Source: Pieris napi (taxonomy: Eukaryota > Arthropoda > Insecta > Lepidoptera > Pieridae). Taken from it: a DNA stretch of 64,000 nucleotides. Location of the stretch: NCBI RefSeq assembly GCF_905475465.1, contig NC_062258.1:806001-870000 (forward strand). The letters run 5' to 3'. A program made the translations under genes and the position numbers. Position 1 is the stretch's first letter. Every line of letters starts with the position of its first letter. The notes under the pieces were generated by a model. That model did not search any database. It saw nothing but the letters and a program-made list of their open reading frames with translations, and had not been told where the DNA came from. This document shows positions 43,864-54,593 of this stretch, one piece after another.

Positions 43864-45233
43864 CTAATAAAGAACTAAATCAAGCATTACATATTATTAT
43901 AAAAGCATGTCAGAATGAGTACTTTTTTCTGGAAATCAATGATTTAAGAAATAATAAACCAATTTATAAGAAAAGTAAACTTACCGTATTGACTCCTTTT
44001 CTGGATCGTGAAAGTATCATGCGAGTTGGTGGTCGTCTTGAAAGAGCTGACTTCAACATAGACAAAAAACATCCAGTGATTTTGCCGTCAAAATCACATC
44101 TTACCGACTTGATCATAGCGGACGCCCATGAAAAAACTTTGCATGGCGGGCCGCAATTAATGATAAACTATATTCGGTCCAAATACTGGATTTTAGATAT
44201 TAAAACTCGTACAAAGTTATTCGTTCGAAATTGTGTTCGATGTGTACGATACGCTGCACAGGCAAGAGACCAACTTATGGGACAGTTACCTCCTTCACGT
44301 GTAACTCCAATTCGTCCTTTTCATCGAAGCGGCCTGGATTATGCGGGTCCTATTTTAATAAGAACATCCAAAGGTAGAGGCCATCGAGCATACAAAGGAT
44401 ATGTATGTTTGTTTGTGTGTATGGCAACTAGAGCAGTACATTTGGAGGTTGCAAGCGACCTTACAGCGCAAGGATTTTTGGCCGCATTCAAGCGTTTCGT
44501 GGCCAGACGTGGGCATTGCGCTGACTTATACAGTGATAATGGTACAAATTTTGTAGGTGCCGCACGCGAACTCAAAACATTGTGGTCCCAAGAAAAGTCA
44601 TCATTGGCAATAGAAATTGCTGAGAGTTTGGCAACAAATGGAACAACATGGCATTTTATTCCACCTCATGCTCCACATTTCGGTGGATTATGGGAGGCTG
44701 GAATAAAATCCACCAAACACCACCTAAAACGAGTGATAGGTACTCAGACGTTGACCTTTGAAGAGATGAGCACTCTTCTGTACCAAATAGAAGCCTGTCT
44801 CAATTCCAGACCATTGTCACAATTAAGTGTGAACTCACAAGATCCTACACCTCTTACCCCAGGACATTTTCTTGTCGGCGAGCCATTGGTTTTGGTGCCG
44901 GACAGCAATTATGAAACCTCATCGGTTTCTTCACTAAAGCGCTGGCAGCTAACGCAACAGTTGCTGCAGCATTTTTGGCGTAGGTGGTCAAATGAATATC
45001 TCACGCAGTTCATGCAACGTTACAAATGGGCACATCAAAAACCAGAACCGAATGTTGGTGATATTGTTTTAGTTCGAGAGGATAATCTTCCTCCAGCAAA
45101 ATGGTTATTAGGGATTATAACGGATAAACATGCAGGTTCGGACAATATTACGAGGGTTGTTAGTCTTAAATGTAAGGATGTTATCGTTAAGCGTCCTATA
45201 ACCAAATTATGTGTATTGCCTGTGACGAAGTAA
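43857..45233 (+). CDS. BEL/Pao integrase, separated by one frameshift
   Basis: The continuing frame is open from the TGG at 43857 to the TAA at 45231-45233. It contains the pre-integrase region (IMRVGGRLERADF), the zinc domain H-x-H...C-x2-C (HEKTLHGGPQL, CVRCVR), the catalytic core with LDYAGPI, YSDNGTNFVG and GGLWEAGIKS (D, D, E) and the C-terminal DUF5641-like domain (PNVGDIVLVREDNLPPAKW). All catalytic residues are present. Only a one- or two-base difference near 43855 separates it from Gag-Pol, so it may be a very recent mutation, a sequencing error or a programmed shift (the last is unlikely for this family). Confidence 0.9.
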   Translation, partial: WLTNKELNQALHIIIKACQNEYFFLEINDLRNNKPIYKKSKLTVLTPFLDRESIMRVGGRLERADFNIDKKHPVILPSKSHLTDLIIADAHEKTLHGGPQLMINYIRSKYWILDIKTRTKLFVRNCVRCVRYAAQARDQLMGQLPPSRVTPIRPFHRSGLDYAGPILIRTSKGRGHRAYKGYVCLFVCMATRAVHLEVASDLTAQGFLAAFKRFVARRGHCADLYSDNGTNFVGAARELKTLWSQEKSSLAIEIAESLATNGTTWHFIPPHAPHFGGLWEAGIKSTKHHLKRVIGTQTLTFEEMSTLLYQIEACLNSRPLSQLSVNSQDPTPLTPGHFLVGEPLVLVPDSNYETSSVSSLKRWQLTQQLLQHFWRRWSNEYLTQFMQRYKWAHQKPEPNVGDIVLVREDNLPPAKWLLGIITDKHAGSDNITRVVSLKCKDVIVKRPITKLCVLPVTK

Positions 45234-45435
45234 GATATTTGGGTAAATCTGATGTTGTTGTTTTTTATTTTTTATTTTTTCTGTTGTATAATATAATAGG
45301 TATGTTGTCGCTTCTAGCTACTGTGAAAGGCTTGTACGAACTTTTTAAACTCTATTACAGTCCACTACGATTACTTGTTTACAGTTTATTCACGGTGGGC
45401 GGAAGTGATGTACATTCTGTCCATGGTGGGCGGTA
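45234..45435 (+). other. BEL 3' UTR and polypurine-like tract
   Basis: Short non-coding region ending in two GGTGGGCGG motifs (45393-45402 and 45425-45433) directly before the 3' LTR; the second is the likely plus-strand primer. Confidence 0.6.
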
Positions 45436-45621
45436 TGTTTAAACGATTATAGTTATATGTTCAATAAATAGATGTCGCCTGTGGTTCCTTGAATCGCGGT
45501 ATGTTTAAATTATTATAGTTTTATGTTGAACCAATAGATGTCGCCTGTGGTTCCTTGAATCGCGGTATCGTTATGATTCAAAAATAGTATAAGTATCTCA
45601 ATTGTTTTTGTATTAAATCGT

Positions 45622-47077
45622 GCGGAAGACGATCCGAAGACTGCCGCTGAAGAAGGCCCCAGGACCGGATGGCATCACCCACCAGGCGCTGCGCCATCTA
45701 CCGATGAGGTGGATTGTCGCGCTGGCGCGCCTTTTCACGGGAATCCTCCGGACCCTCCACTTCCCGAAGACCTGGAAAGAGGGCAAGGTGATCCTAATAC
45801 CGAAGCCCGGGAAGGACTCTACCCGACCTGAGAGCTACCGGCCCATCACTCTGCTCTCGACGCAGTCGAAGCTGTTCGAGAGGCTGCTGCTGCAGAGGAT
45901 CCAACTTTACCTGCAGCCAAGGCCCGAACAGTTTGGCTTCCGCGGCGAGCACAGCACGACGTTGCAGCTGACGAAGGTGCTCTTCACTGCAGCCACGGCC
46001 CTGAACAAGAAGAACGCGGCCGCAGCCGTCATGCTGGACATGGAAAAGGCCTTCGACCGTGTCTGGCACGATGGCCTCGTGTTGAAGCTCGCCGAGTCTC
46101 CACTGCCCCGCCGCATAGTCGCCGTGCTCCGCGCCTTTCTCACTGATCGCACGTTTTTCGTAGCGACGGGAGAGGCTGCGTCGAGACCGCGACCTATCAC
46201 GGCGGGTGTACCACAAGGCAGCGTGCTGTCTCCAATCTTGTATGCCACGTATACTGACGACGTCCCGTGCCCAGAAGGGTGCACCTTGGCCCTCTACGCA
46301 GACGATACGGCGTACGTGGCCACATCCCTAAACATAAAGCACGCTGCGGTTAAGCTCCAACGCGCTCTGGACCTCCTGCCAGAGTGGCTAGAAAAGTGGA
46401 GATTAGCCGCCAACCCTAACAAGACACAGGCGATTGCCTTTGGCCAGAGTAAGTTGCCGCCGCCCCTGAGATTCCTGGATCAGGACGTGCCGTGGAAGAC
46501 GCCGGTCACATATTTAGGGGTCACCATAGACCGGCGACTCACAATGCGGCACCATGTCAACAGGGCAGTAGGGAGAGCCAAGGGTGCGACGTACGCGCTC
46601 TACCCCCTACTCTACGGCAACTTACCCCTCCGAATCAAGCTCGCGCTCTACAAACTGTACGTGCGCCCACACCTAACGTACGCGGCACCGGCGTGGTACT
46701 CCTACACAAAGGAGACCCACCGCCAGAGACTGCGCGCCGTACAAAACATCAACCTACGACGCGCAGTGGGGGCCCCCCGCTACGTTAGGAACACCACCAT
46801 AGCGCGGGACTTGAGGATGGAGTCAATCGACGAGTTCGTCGCACGGCTCGCCAAGGGGATGTTTGATCGAGCGGACGCCTCTCAACATCCCCACCTCAAG
46901 GACATCGCGCCGTGGCACTCCAGGCCACCAGACAAATACAGGTATCCGCGTGAGCTATTCTCCGCGGATACCTCAACCACCGGACGTGACACCAGGGCAG
47001 CAACCGCGGCTACGACCGCTGGTCGCCTCGCTGGGCCTCCCCCGGGGCCACCGGGGGTCTCACCCGGCGGAGCTTGA
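45622..47077 (+). pseudogene. LINE G reverse transcriptase (5'-truncated, no stops)
   Basis: The frame starts inside RT at KKAPGPDGITHQALRHLP and runs 485 codons to a stop at 47075-47077. Motifs: KEGKVILIPKPGKD, SYRPITLLSTQSKLFERLLL, EQFGFRGEHST, LDMEKAFDRVWHDG, AGVPQGSVLSPILYATYTDD and catalytic LYADDTAYVA. The C-terminal part (RNTTIARDLRMESIDEFV, then LAKGMFDRAD) is characteristic of insect Jockey-clade elements. Endonuclease and ORF1 are absent through truncation. Strong codon preference for G/C at third positions contrasts with all other LINEs here. A 297-bp GC-rich 3' UTR follows. Confidence 0.92.
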
Positions 47078-47374
47078 CCGCGAGCCGCGTAGCTGCCCGA
47101 TACCAACCATTGAGACACCAGGGCCAAGTCGAGAATACTCCTTGGCCCCAAACCACCGGATTGACACCCCGGAATAGACCCCATCGGCTGCGCGCAGCGA
47201 GTTGAGGCCAACGTCTCCTTGCGCGCTGCAGCCCCCACCAAGAGGAGAAACCTCGACCCCGTACCGCCCTGTATTAGCAGGGCGCGAGAAGTCACACCAC
47301 CCGAAGGGGGCATAGCCCCGAACGGGCTTAAACACACCCCTCTAGAGGGAGTGTGTAACAAAAGCAAAGAACGG
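45622..47374 (+). mobile_element. LINE G: GC-rich Jockey-type LINE in the BEL 3' LTR
   Basis: A 5'-truncated LINE with 12-bp target duplication GTATTAAATCGT (45610-45621 and 47375-47386). It is strikingly GC-rich against the AT-rich host. The 3' end (AACAAAAGCAAAGAACGG) has no long A tail. It postdates the BEL insertion. Confidence 0.92.
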
Positions 47375-47423
47375 GTATTAAATCGTCTCAGCCTGGGGAT
47401 TGGTGTTTTATTTGTTCAATATT

Positions 47424-48660
47424 TTAAGGTTGAAAAACTAGAGAGTGTTTTTATAAAGTTTTGTTCATTTGTTTCTAATAAGTATAACTGTCATAGTCTA
47501 TCCGACATCAACTTATAACCTTATTTTAGAGAAGCGTTAACACATTAACATTATTTTGTAAAAAAGTTAAATTAAAAATTACTGCCGTTACAGTTACGTT
47601 CGTAATATTAAGTTTTTTATTATTTTTTTCACATTGTATGAAGATGGCACATGCTGATTTGCTATTTGATAATTTTTGATATTTTTTACCAGGCTGCCTT
47701 CATAATTAACCTTTTTACGCTGTTATATATAATAGATAATAATCATAAAAACGACCCATCGCTGCGATGTGTTGTTGTAGACTTTTAAATTATTTACTTT
47801 TTTTACTATCCTATTAAAATTCATTGGTCTTGACAAGTTTTTTTCATTAGGGTCTATGTTATATTTCGTGTATGTATATTCGTATACCCGGGTCGCTCAA
47901 TGGTAGATATATATTTCGTAAAATGTTCACATTATACAGCGCTAAGTTTTTCGAAAAAGAAACGTTTTAAATAAATAATCATAATCTGCCATTCGCATTT
48001 TAATCAAATTTAAATCCACAATAGAGCAGCAATGATAAAAATAATACAGTTTCGTGTTTTAATTATACTTTCCGAATATCAAAGCCACGATATCAAAAGT
48101 TAATTAAATTCAAAAGCTATAAACATCGGCAGTCGTCCCATATATAGTCAAAAAACAATTGCCAACGGAATAGTTACAGTAACTATTCGAATTCATGCCG
48201 TCCATTGCAAATTCCGATTTGTTTGGTTCAAAATAAAGCGGGGAATGCGGAATTTAACTGTAGATACATTATTTCTAGTCTAGTCTAGTCTCCTTTGCTG
48301 ATCCCGATTGCTTTATAGTAAAAAATTAAATAAATTTGCGTTTAGATCCATTAAAGAAATATTAGTTCTGTTCGCACACTTTGTAAGTTATGCCACAGAT
48401 ATATAGGTGTTACGAATTTTGACGGGTCATCTAGTCTTTAGTAAATTTCGTATGACGATACTTAAATGAATACAAAGTGTAGATTAACTTAAAATTATTA
48501 TTTCTTTTTAAATATCAACACTATTTAAGAATTTTATCATTCAGGCTCTGATGTTTATTGGAATTTTTTTAAATATTTTTTCACTGTAAATCACACCTGA
48601 AAATTAGCTATGTTAATGATTGAAAGACACAATATTTAGAAGGAAATTTAAAGAACTGTG
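47424..48660. other. Non-coding
   Basis: AT-rich; short TAGTCTAGTC repeat near 48280. No gene recognised. It could be intron downstream of the exon at 48672. Confidence 0.45.
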
Positions 48661-48671
48661 AGAATACTCAC

Positions 48672-48784
48672 GCGGCTTGGTCAGGATGTGGTAACCATGC
48701 TATAGCGAGCGAAAATACGACCGCGAGAAATCGCAAGTTACGCGGAGGGGACGTTATTTTATCGGCTTGCCAGCGGCGCTGCAT
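48672..48784 (-). CDS. Candidate first coding exon with hydrophobic leader
   Basis: On the minus strand, ATG at 48784 opens MQRRWQADKITSPPRNLRF followed by a hydrophobic core LAVVFSLAIAWLP, and the frame reaches a donor at GCCGC/GTGAGTATT (GT at 48671). The exon codes for 37 residues plus two bases (phase 2). The basic start and hydrophobic core look like a signal peptide or signal anchor. GC content rises sharply just upstream (to about 48950), as for a promoter and 5' UTR. No transposon similarity. The rest of the gene would lie at lower coordinates; no following exon was found. It is not the first exon of the furrowed-like gene, because it lies downstream of that gene's exons. Confidence 0.5.
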
Positions 48785-48960
48785 GCCACCGGTTTCCAGT
48801 TTACCGGCGGACTGATGCGATCTTTTGGCTTATGTAGCAGCATTTACTCGCGCTTGCGCTCTCGTGCCTGTCGACCGCAAACCCGGGCGTTAAACTTTTC
48901 GCCACCGCTCAAAAATTTGGGGGCAGTAGCACCCCCATATTTGAAAGTCTCGTTTCATTT
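48785..48960 (-). promoter_or_regulatory. GC-rich 5' UTR/promoter candidate
   Basis: The only strongly GC/CpG-rich non-transposon stretch of this part, directly upstream of the candidate exon at 48672-48784. No TATA box is obvious; inferred only from composition and position. Confidence 0.35.
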
Positions 48961-49803
48961 GGGAATGAGGGTATTTTTTCTATTATATGCACATTCATGT
49001 ATAATGTTTCTAAGAACTCGAAAAGTATTGTAATATTCAGGGAACTTGATTATATAAAACCCAAACGCCTTATTATGTAGTAAAATATAAGTTTTAGTTA
49101 CAGTAGGAGCAAGGTTAATTGTAGGTAAATCGGCTATTGTATTATTATGGAAAACATGTGTTATTTTTCATATGGTTTCTTTGCAGTTTTTTTTGTTGTG
49201 GTGTGGTTGTGTTTAATATCTATTGCACTATTACTTAGGCACGCTACTAAAGTGCCAGCCCCGTACCACCAGTTACCTAATTTACATGGCAGTTTAAGTT
49301 TATAGATATATTTCTGCCTCAACTTTATTTAATTAATTTCAAACGCAAAGATTTATTTTTAAAATTAGACGCTTAAAATGAGGTAGTAATGAGGACGTAA
49401 TCTTGACACAGGTAGAGGTGGCATTCGACTCAGTGAGGATAATGAATTTTTGCTAAGCTAAAAATAATTATTATCAAACTGTTAACGGATATGTTGTAGG
49501 TATATTTATTAAGATTTTCAACATAGTTTTTATATGTATTCTCTCTGCGTCTTCTAATTAAAAAATCTGTCTATACATCTTAGTAAATGTTATTATTATT
49601 AAATCCATAAACAATGAAACTGAGATCTGAGTATGTTATTCGTATATCTAATCTGTAAGAATTAATTGTGGGAAAACAATCACAATGGACAGGTTACGCC
49701 ATTGCCGGTTGGCCTTGATACCTACTTTTATGTTGAATCTGGAAATCAAATCTTACGTTAATAAAAACTAAGACTGTTTTGTCATTTAGTCTTTGAAACA
49801 TAT
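48961..49803. other. Non-coding
   Basis: AT-rich, no gene or repeat recognised. Confidence 0.45.
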
Positions 49804-49806
49804 AGT

Positions 49807-51003
49807 CCAGTCAAATTACGAAATAAATAAACATGAGCGAACACAGTTTGGGGATTTTGAGGATCGATAGGGGGGTGTATTCTGAGCATAAATTCCAATT
49901 TGAGGGGTTGTACTGAGGTCAGCTCAAGGTCATTTCGATGGAAACGCGTTTAATTCGATATCTCGAGAATGGTTAGTGTTAGGCGAAAAATTGTAGAGAC
50001 CTTTTCTTTTCCAAACAAAATTTACTAACTTTTTTATCTGAAACTTTTTTTTATAACATTAATATTTTTCAAGTTATAACTCCCGCAAGGCAAAAATTTT
50101 ACTTTTTTTTCTATTTTTCGTCGTTTTCTCCCCAACCATTCAATTTTATTAAATTTTACCGATCATCGAAGTGTAGATCTTTTAATTATGAACAATTATG
50201 TTTTTCAACTTTTTTCCGTAATGCCAATACCTTCGGAGTTATAGATTACTTTACCGAGCGAAATCCGCGCCACTGTCGCAACGTGTATCCACAGATAAGT
50301 TTTTAGGCAACGAGAGCAATAAGACCAGATTCATCTCACTACTGAGATCGATTGCGTGCAAAAGCAAAACCAAATGCGGCAAAGCGTGCGGATGCAGAAA
50401 GGCCGGCCTCTTTTGGCACAATGTGTGAAACAGTTTTAATTATTAATTTACTTCTTACCCAAATTAACCCAAATTAAATACCTAATTTTAAATAGTTTAA
50501 TCGATTGACCTTTTTATATTGCGACAATGGCGCGGATTTCGCTCGGTAAAGTAATCTATAACTCCGAAGGTATTGGCATTATGGAAAAAAGTTGAAAAAC
50601 ATAATTGTTCATAATTAAAAGATCTACACTTCGATGATCGGTAAAATTTAATAAAATTGAATGGTTGGGGAGAAAACGACGAAAAATTGAAAAAAAAGTA
50701 AAATTTTTGCCTTGCGGGAGTTATAACTTGAAAAATATTAATGTTATAAAAAAAAGTTTCAGATAAAAAAGTTAGTAAATTTTGTTTGGAAAAGAAAAGG
50801 TCTCTACAATTTTTCGCCTAACACTAACCATTCTCGAGATATCGAATTAAACGCGTTTCCATCGAAATGACCTTGAGCTGACCTCAGTACAACCCCTCAA
50901 ATTGGAATTTATGCTCAGAATACACCCCCCTATCGATCCTCAAAATCCCCAAACTGTGTTCGCTCATGTTTATTTAACCCGTTTTTAGCCATAATTTGAC
51001 TGG
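49807..51003. mobile_element. Foldback DNA transposon with about 475-bp terminal inverted repeats
   Basis: Left arm 49807-50279 and right arm 50521-51003 are near-perfect reverse complements, starting CCAGTCAAATTA at each end. A 241-bp unique spacer separates them. AGT flanks both ends (49804-49806, 51004-51006), a possible 3-bp target duplication. The left arm has a small deletion near its tip. The spacer has a 40-codon frame with a Cys-rich motif. It looks like a non-autonomous derivative of a DNA transposon; superfamily not assigned. Confidence 0.88.
50309..50428 (+). pseudogene. Cys-rich coding remnant in foldback spacer
   Basis: The frame N-E-S-N-K-T-R-F-I-S-L-L leads into CKSKTKCGKACGCRKAGL and then stops at 50426-50428. 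The C-x5-C-x3-C-x-C-R-K-x-G-L pattern resembles Cys-rich C-terminal domains of transposon-linked insect proteins that I have seen, in which further Cys residues follow; here a Trp stands where the next Cys is expected. Probably a scrap of the parental transposon protein. Confidence 0.45.
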
Positions 51004-51006
51004 AGT

Positions 51007-51879
51007 AATAGTAGAAGAAAACAGCCCTAGTTTAGCAGTACCATAATGTTACTTAGCGCCGCTAAGTAACCGTTAAGTCAGCGATGTAAGCACGGAACGT
51101 TTTAACATGGCAGTAATCTTTTAACTTTTATGATGACGATTTCGTCAAAGTACAAACAAGAAAAAATTAAATTGCTTTCGCACCTCCACTATCTTGTTTG
51201 TAAAATCATTTAATGTACTTTAGAATTCATGTGCACAATAGAAAGACTTAGATGAACATACAAGCACATGGAGGTGAAACGGGACAGGAAACCCTGGAAA
51301 TGTCTCGTTTAGGAGGCCATGGCACATTTTGGGTCGCAAATAAAGCGGGTCGAGTGTGCGTTATTGAAATCACTACAAATGTATTATTATTAATTAATAT
51401 TTTTTTTTAATTGCTTTTAAATTAATGTTGTATTACCAAACTGTTGCAGGTCAATAAGACTTTATTGGGATATAGGGAAGTCACATTTCTTCAAATATGT
51501 AAATTAACCATTATTTTTACCCCGGCAACGAATCCCAATATCTTAACGCTACCTTCGCGAGGTCGTGACGTAATCTTAGAGGTCCAATGCTGTTTAGGAG
51601 AAGCTATGACGATATAGTTGATGTGCTAGTTGCCATTTTATTTCCAACGGTCTTTTCAACCTATTTTTCTAAATATAGACTGGACGAGGTGTGGATGAAT
51701 ATTGACCACCCTGCAGCCTCAGTTCCCACCACCACCCAGATACTGAAATGGTCGTGTCTTCAACCGTTGCCACCCAGTGCCAGCCCAATTCTAGGAATTA
51801 TATAAAACCGAGATTACCCCAGGGGGGTACCACACGCTGTGGAGAATCTCCACAGCGGAAACGTGTGGTGCCCCTCTGG
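51007..51879. other. Mostly non-coding; may include leader of LINE H
   Basis: No convincing gene up to 51700. From about 51720 the composition becomes more GC-rich and includes a CCACACG...CGTGTGG inverted pair around 51830-51865, possibly upstream sequence of the LINE fragment that follows. Confidence 0.4.
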
Positions 51880-52205
51880 GCGACAAATTGCAACATTCAT
51901 TTGTGCCGCGGGCGGGAGTTTGCGTGTACGTCAGAGAGGATATCTGTTCTCGTGGCCTCGGGACGCTTGAAAGAAGGGACCTATCTAATCTCTGGCTGCG
52001 CGTAGACTGCGATGACCATGCGGCTACAGATTCTCTGCTCGAAAGGTAGGAACCGCTCAAATCGTGATACTTGGCGATTTTAACGCCCACCATGCCGATT
52101 GGCTCGGCTCTGAAACCAATGATCACGCGGGAAGATCCTTTCACGACTTTGCTTTAGCCTACGACCTGACACAAATGGTCCCTGCGATAACGCGAATACC
52201 AGATG
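51880..52205 (+). pseudogene. LINE H: APE endonuclease fragment
   Basis: Plus-strand remnant. One frame reads GVCVYVREDICSRGLGTLE, then LSNLWLRVDCDDHAAT, and stops near 52050. A second frame gives the catalytic QIVILGDFNAHHADWLGS, DHAGRSFHDFALAYDLTQMV and TRIPDVD, ending at 52205. The pattern ILGDFNAHHADWLGS is typical of endonucleases of insect LINEs of the Jockey/I type. It is about a third of a normal endonuclease and is frameshifted. It lies in or near the intron region of the minus-strand furrowed-like gene. Confidence 0.8.
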
Positions 52206-52980
52206 TGGATATATAATATTTAGCGTTATTTCAACCTTTATATGATTATTAAGGCCTCTGTTTCTCTAAACCGTCGGACAATTTATTACGTGTTGAAATA
52301 TATAAAAAACTATTCCACTTTATAATAATAGTTTCAATTAAATGAACACCTGCACGTTGAATAATTCGGTTAGCCCTGGGTGACGTTCCATCAGAAAAAA
52401 ATTGAATTTTTGAGCGTTAACTGCATGTGTGGAAATGATCAAAGGCGCCTGTGTAACAAAGGAACGAAAATACAAACTGACGTTTTACTAAAAGCCATGT
52501 TGCGATTTGATGTTGCGTTTGAATTACCTAAAGGCATAGGTACATTAGTGAAATCATGTATCCTTAATAATTATGTTTAATTTTTGTAGTCCGCAAAATA
52601 TAATATGTAGTTACAGCAACAAATATTGAGATCATAAACGGAAATAGCACGCTTTTGACGCAACTGTAAATATTATTTACGCATTATTCTCAAGAGATCT
52701 TAAATCTATGACTTACATAATATCTCAATATTCCACTAAATAATATGTAGTAGTTCCACAATACATTTATATACGTACGTATATAAATATATTTAAGCAT
52801 AGTAGTAGTAGTCATGTCGCTTATAATATCTCTAAACCAAGCAACCTGTAGTAGGACAAAATAAATTCAAAATAAGAAGTTCATTTTAAAGAATGTAACT
52901 TTAAAGTTAGCACCCGAACCCACAAATCGTTGAGATAAAGAAACTTAAAAAACGTAACAGCCATAAATGGTATTACTTAC
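52206..52980. other. Non-coding, likely intron
   Basis: AT-rich; no coding signal on the minus strand that would continue the furrowed-like FTP domain. Confidence 0.45.
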
Positions 52981-53050
52981 CTATGGTACCAGGGAACCAG
53001 GCACATAAAGGATTTCTCTGGAGATCGGTACTGCTGTTCCCCACTCGAAT
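52981..53050 (-). CDS. fw: Furrowed-like gene: second FTP-domain exon (5' edge abnormal)
   Basis: The minus-strand reading IRVGNSSTDLQRNPLCAWFP ends at ACCATAG/GTAAGT (GT at 52980) and is the expected continuation of a fucolectin/tachylectin/pentraxin (FTP) domain. The only acceptor AG upstream is CTTCTCGAG at 53051-53052, which starts the exon in phase 0. The previous exon ends in phase 1, and about eight residues of the usual FTP sequence between them are missing. H-L-L-E can be read just upstream, as if part of the segment had been deleted. Either the acceptor region is damaged or a very small exon is missing. Confidence 0.65.
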
Positions 53051-53052
53051 CT

Positions 53053-54383
53053 CGAGAAGATGCACAGAAAGTCGAAATATAAATGATTTAGATAATTTAA
53101 TAATATCTTCTATACAAAAACTAGTTTCCCTCTAACAATGTCTCGTGGTTTTGAGCGTTCAACTGCAAAGCGTATTATTTCAGTCTGAAGGAAGAAAAAT
53201 TAAAGCAGGCGTGTGTAAGCGATTATATAGAAACTATGCCCTAGTAACTGTCATTGTTTGAACAATCAAAATTCATATAATAACAAATTTACTGAAATCA
53301 CTAAGACCAACTGAACCGTTAAGTGTTTGTTAACATAATATCAAGCTGAGATCTGTATAGAAGCTAAACATGTACTATTGTTATATAATGAAAATGTTTT
53401 ACGAACTACTTTAATAAACAATAAAAAGAAAGTGCGCAACTACTCACGAATAAAATTGGTTTAATTTAGGACGGTCGCTTTAATTTTTAGTTTACATTTT
53501 ACTATTCAAGTACAATAGTCTACCATCGTAAAACTATTTTCATTTAGTAAACCAAAGGAATTTATTATAATTATCAATAAAATAAACTATTATGGATATC
53601 AATCAATTATATATTATGATTATGGCGGAAGTAATTGGTGTTTCCGGCAAAACACCATAACATAACATATTATGCTGATAATGAATCAGGAAGACATACT
53701 ATATATATATTTAGTCATAAAAGCTAATTAAGCTTCAGCTTCTTTACAATGATGTGTATTAATTTCTCTGAACAAGATAGTCCGTAATATAGCTCCGCTC
53801 TGAGAACCTTTTAATAATAGCTGTAGTAGCGTGTAATATCCGCCTTCTCTTTAATAAAACGTCCAATGTCGTGCCTTTAAAATATATTTTAATATCATAA
53901 AATTCAAAGTAAAGCTTTGCTTTAACTAATAATGTTAGGAATATAACAAAAAGTCCGTAGACGTAAAAGTAAAAATAAAAATTAGCCCAGTGAGTGATTC
54001 CCCTCGTTCTTTATACATAGCTATCGACAGCGCATTAGGTCGAATATTGATTCAATTATATGAGTTGAAAATCGTACAGATTGTTTGCAAAAATAACTAG
54101 GCGATGTGTATGTATTTTCTATATTTGTTAATGATATTAAGCTTAGTTTGCCTGCTTCCTATTGATTGGACGTGTAGGGTAAGGTGATAATCACGCCTGC
54201 CCGTTGTCAATGTTACAACTTACGTTTCCGTTCGTAAGGAGCTCATAAGTAGTACGTGAACAACCTACTGATGTTTACAATGTATAGAGACAAAGCATGA
54301 GTTTAAAGCTGTATTGTCGCTCATTCAAATCATGGACAGTTGGTGATGCAACCAATTTTAGATTTTATAAAGGAATAACTTAC
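53053..54383. other. Intron of furrowed-like gene
   Basis: Between donor 54383 and the exon at 53050. I searched it by eye for the missing FTP residues and found none. Confidence 0.5.
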
Positions 54384-54593
54384 CACAGCAACCTCTCGTT
54401 GTAACTCTGACAACTTTCACAGCATAATGCCGCAGAAAATCGACCTGCCACCACGGAGAAGCCTCCCTCTGGGTCTCCGTGCACCGCTTTCCATCATGCT
54501 CCGTGGTCTTTTCACCATCATTACCATTACTTGCCATACCACCCCGTACAGTTGTTGATTGATTCGCTGGCTTTCGGAATGCAACATTTGTTC
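54384..54593 (-). CDS. fw: Furrowed-like gene: first FTP-domain exon
   Basis: A 210-nt exon, phase 1 at both ends, between TTTTTTACAG (acceptor, exon from 54593) and TGCTGTG/GTAAGT (GT at 54383). It encodes TNVAFRKPANQSTTVRGG, SNGNDGEKTTEHDGKRCTET, PWWQVDFLRHYAVKVVRV and TTRGCC, a fucolectin-type FTP domain in which NVA-RKPA, ND-G and WWQVD are the diagnostic blocks. FTP domains bind sugars. It joins in phase with the sushi exon at 57273-57451 and together they resemble Furrowed, a selectin-like cell-surface protein. No defect in this exon. Confidence 0.85.

Larger units (their letters stand above)
39528..47418 (+). mobile_element. BEL/Pao retrotransposon, young and almost intact
   Basis: Complete element with 5-bp target duplication ATATT (39523-39527, 47419-47423). 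The 5' LTR is 39528-39743. The 3' LTR is 45436-47418 and is split by LINE G; without it the LTR is 218 bp. The first 190 bp of both LTRs are identical. Primer-binding site TGGTCATTCGTAGCCGG begins at 39744. One polyprotein runs from 40051 to 45233 with a single frameshift near 43855. LTR identity and the intact genes point to a recent insertion. Confidence 0.93.
45436..47418 (+). repeat. BEL 3' LTR, interrupted by LINE G
   Basis: LTR sequence at 45436-45621 and 47387-47418. The first part is identical to the 5' LTR up to TATTAAAT; the last part has a few differences (GTCTCAGCCTGGGGATTGG against GTCTCAGCCCTGGGATTGG). Confidence 0.9.

Noticed and set aside
45794..47367. Several antisense and out-of-frame reading frames in LINE G
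   Set aside because: High GC content gives few stop codons; only the 45622-47077 frame has RT motifs.
48672..48784. First exon of the furrowed-like gene
   Set aside because: On the minus strand it lies downstream of the sushi and FTP exons, so it cannot supply their signal peptide.
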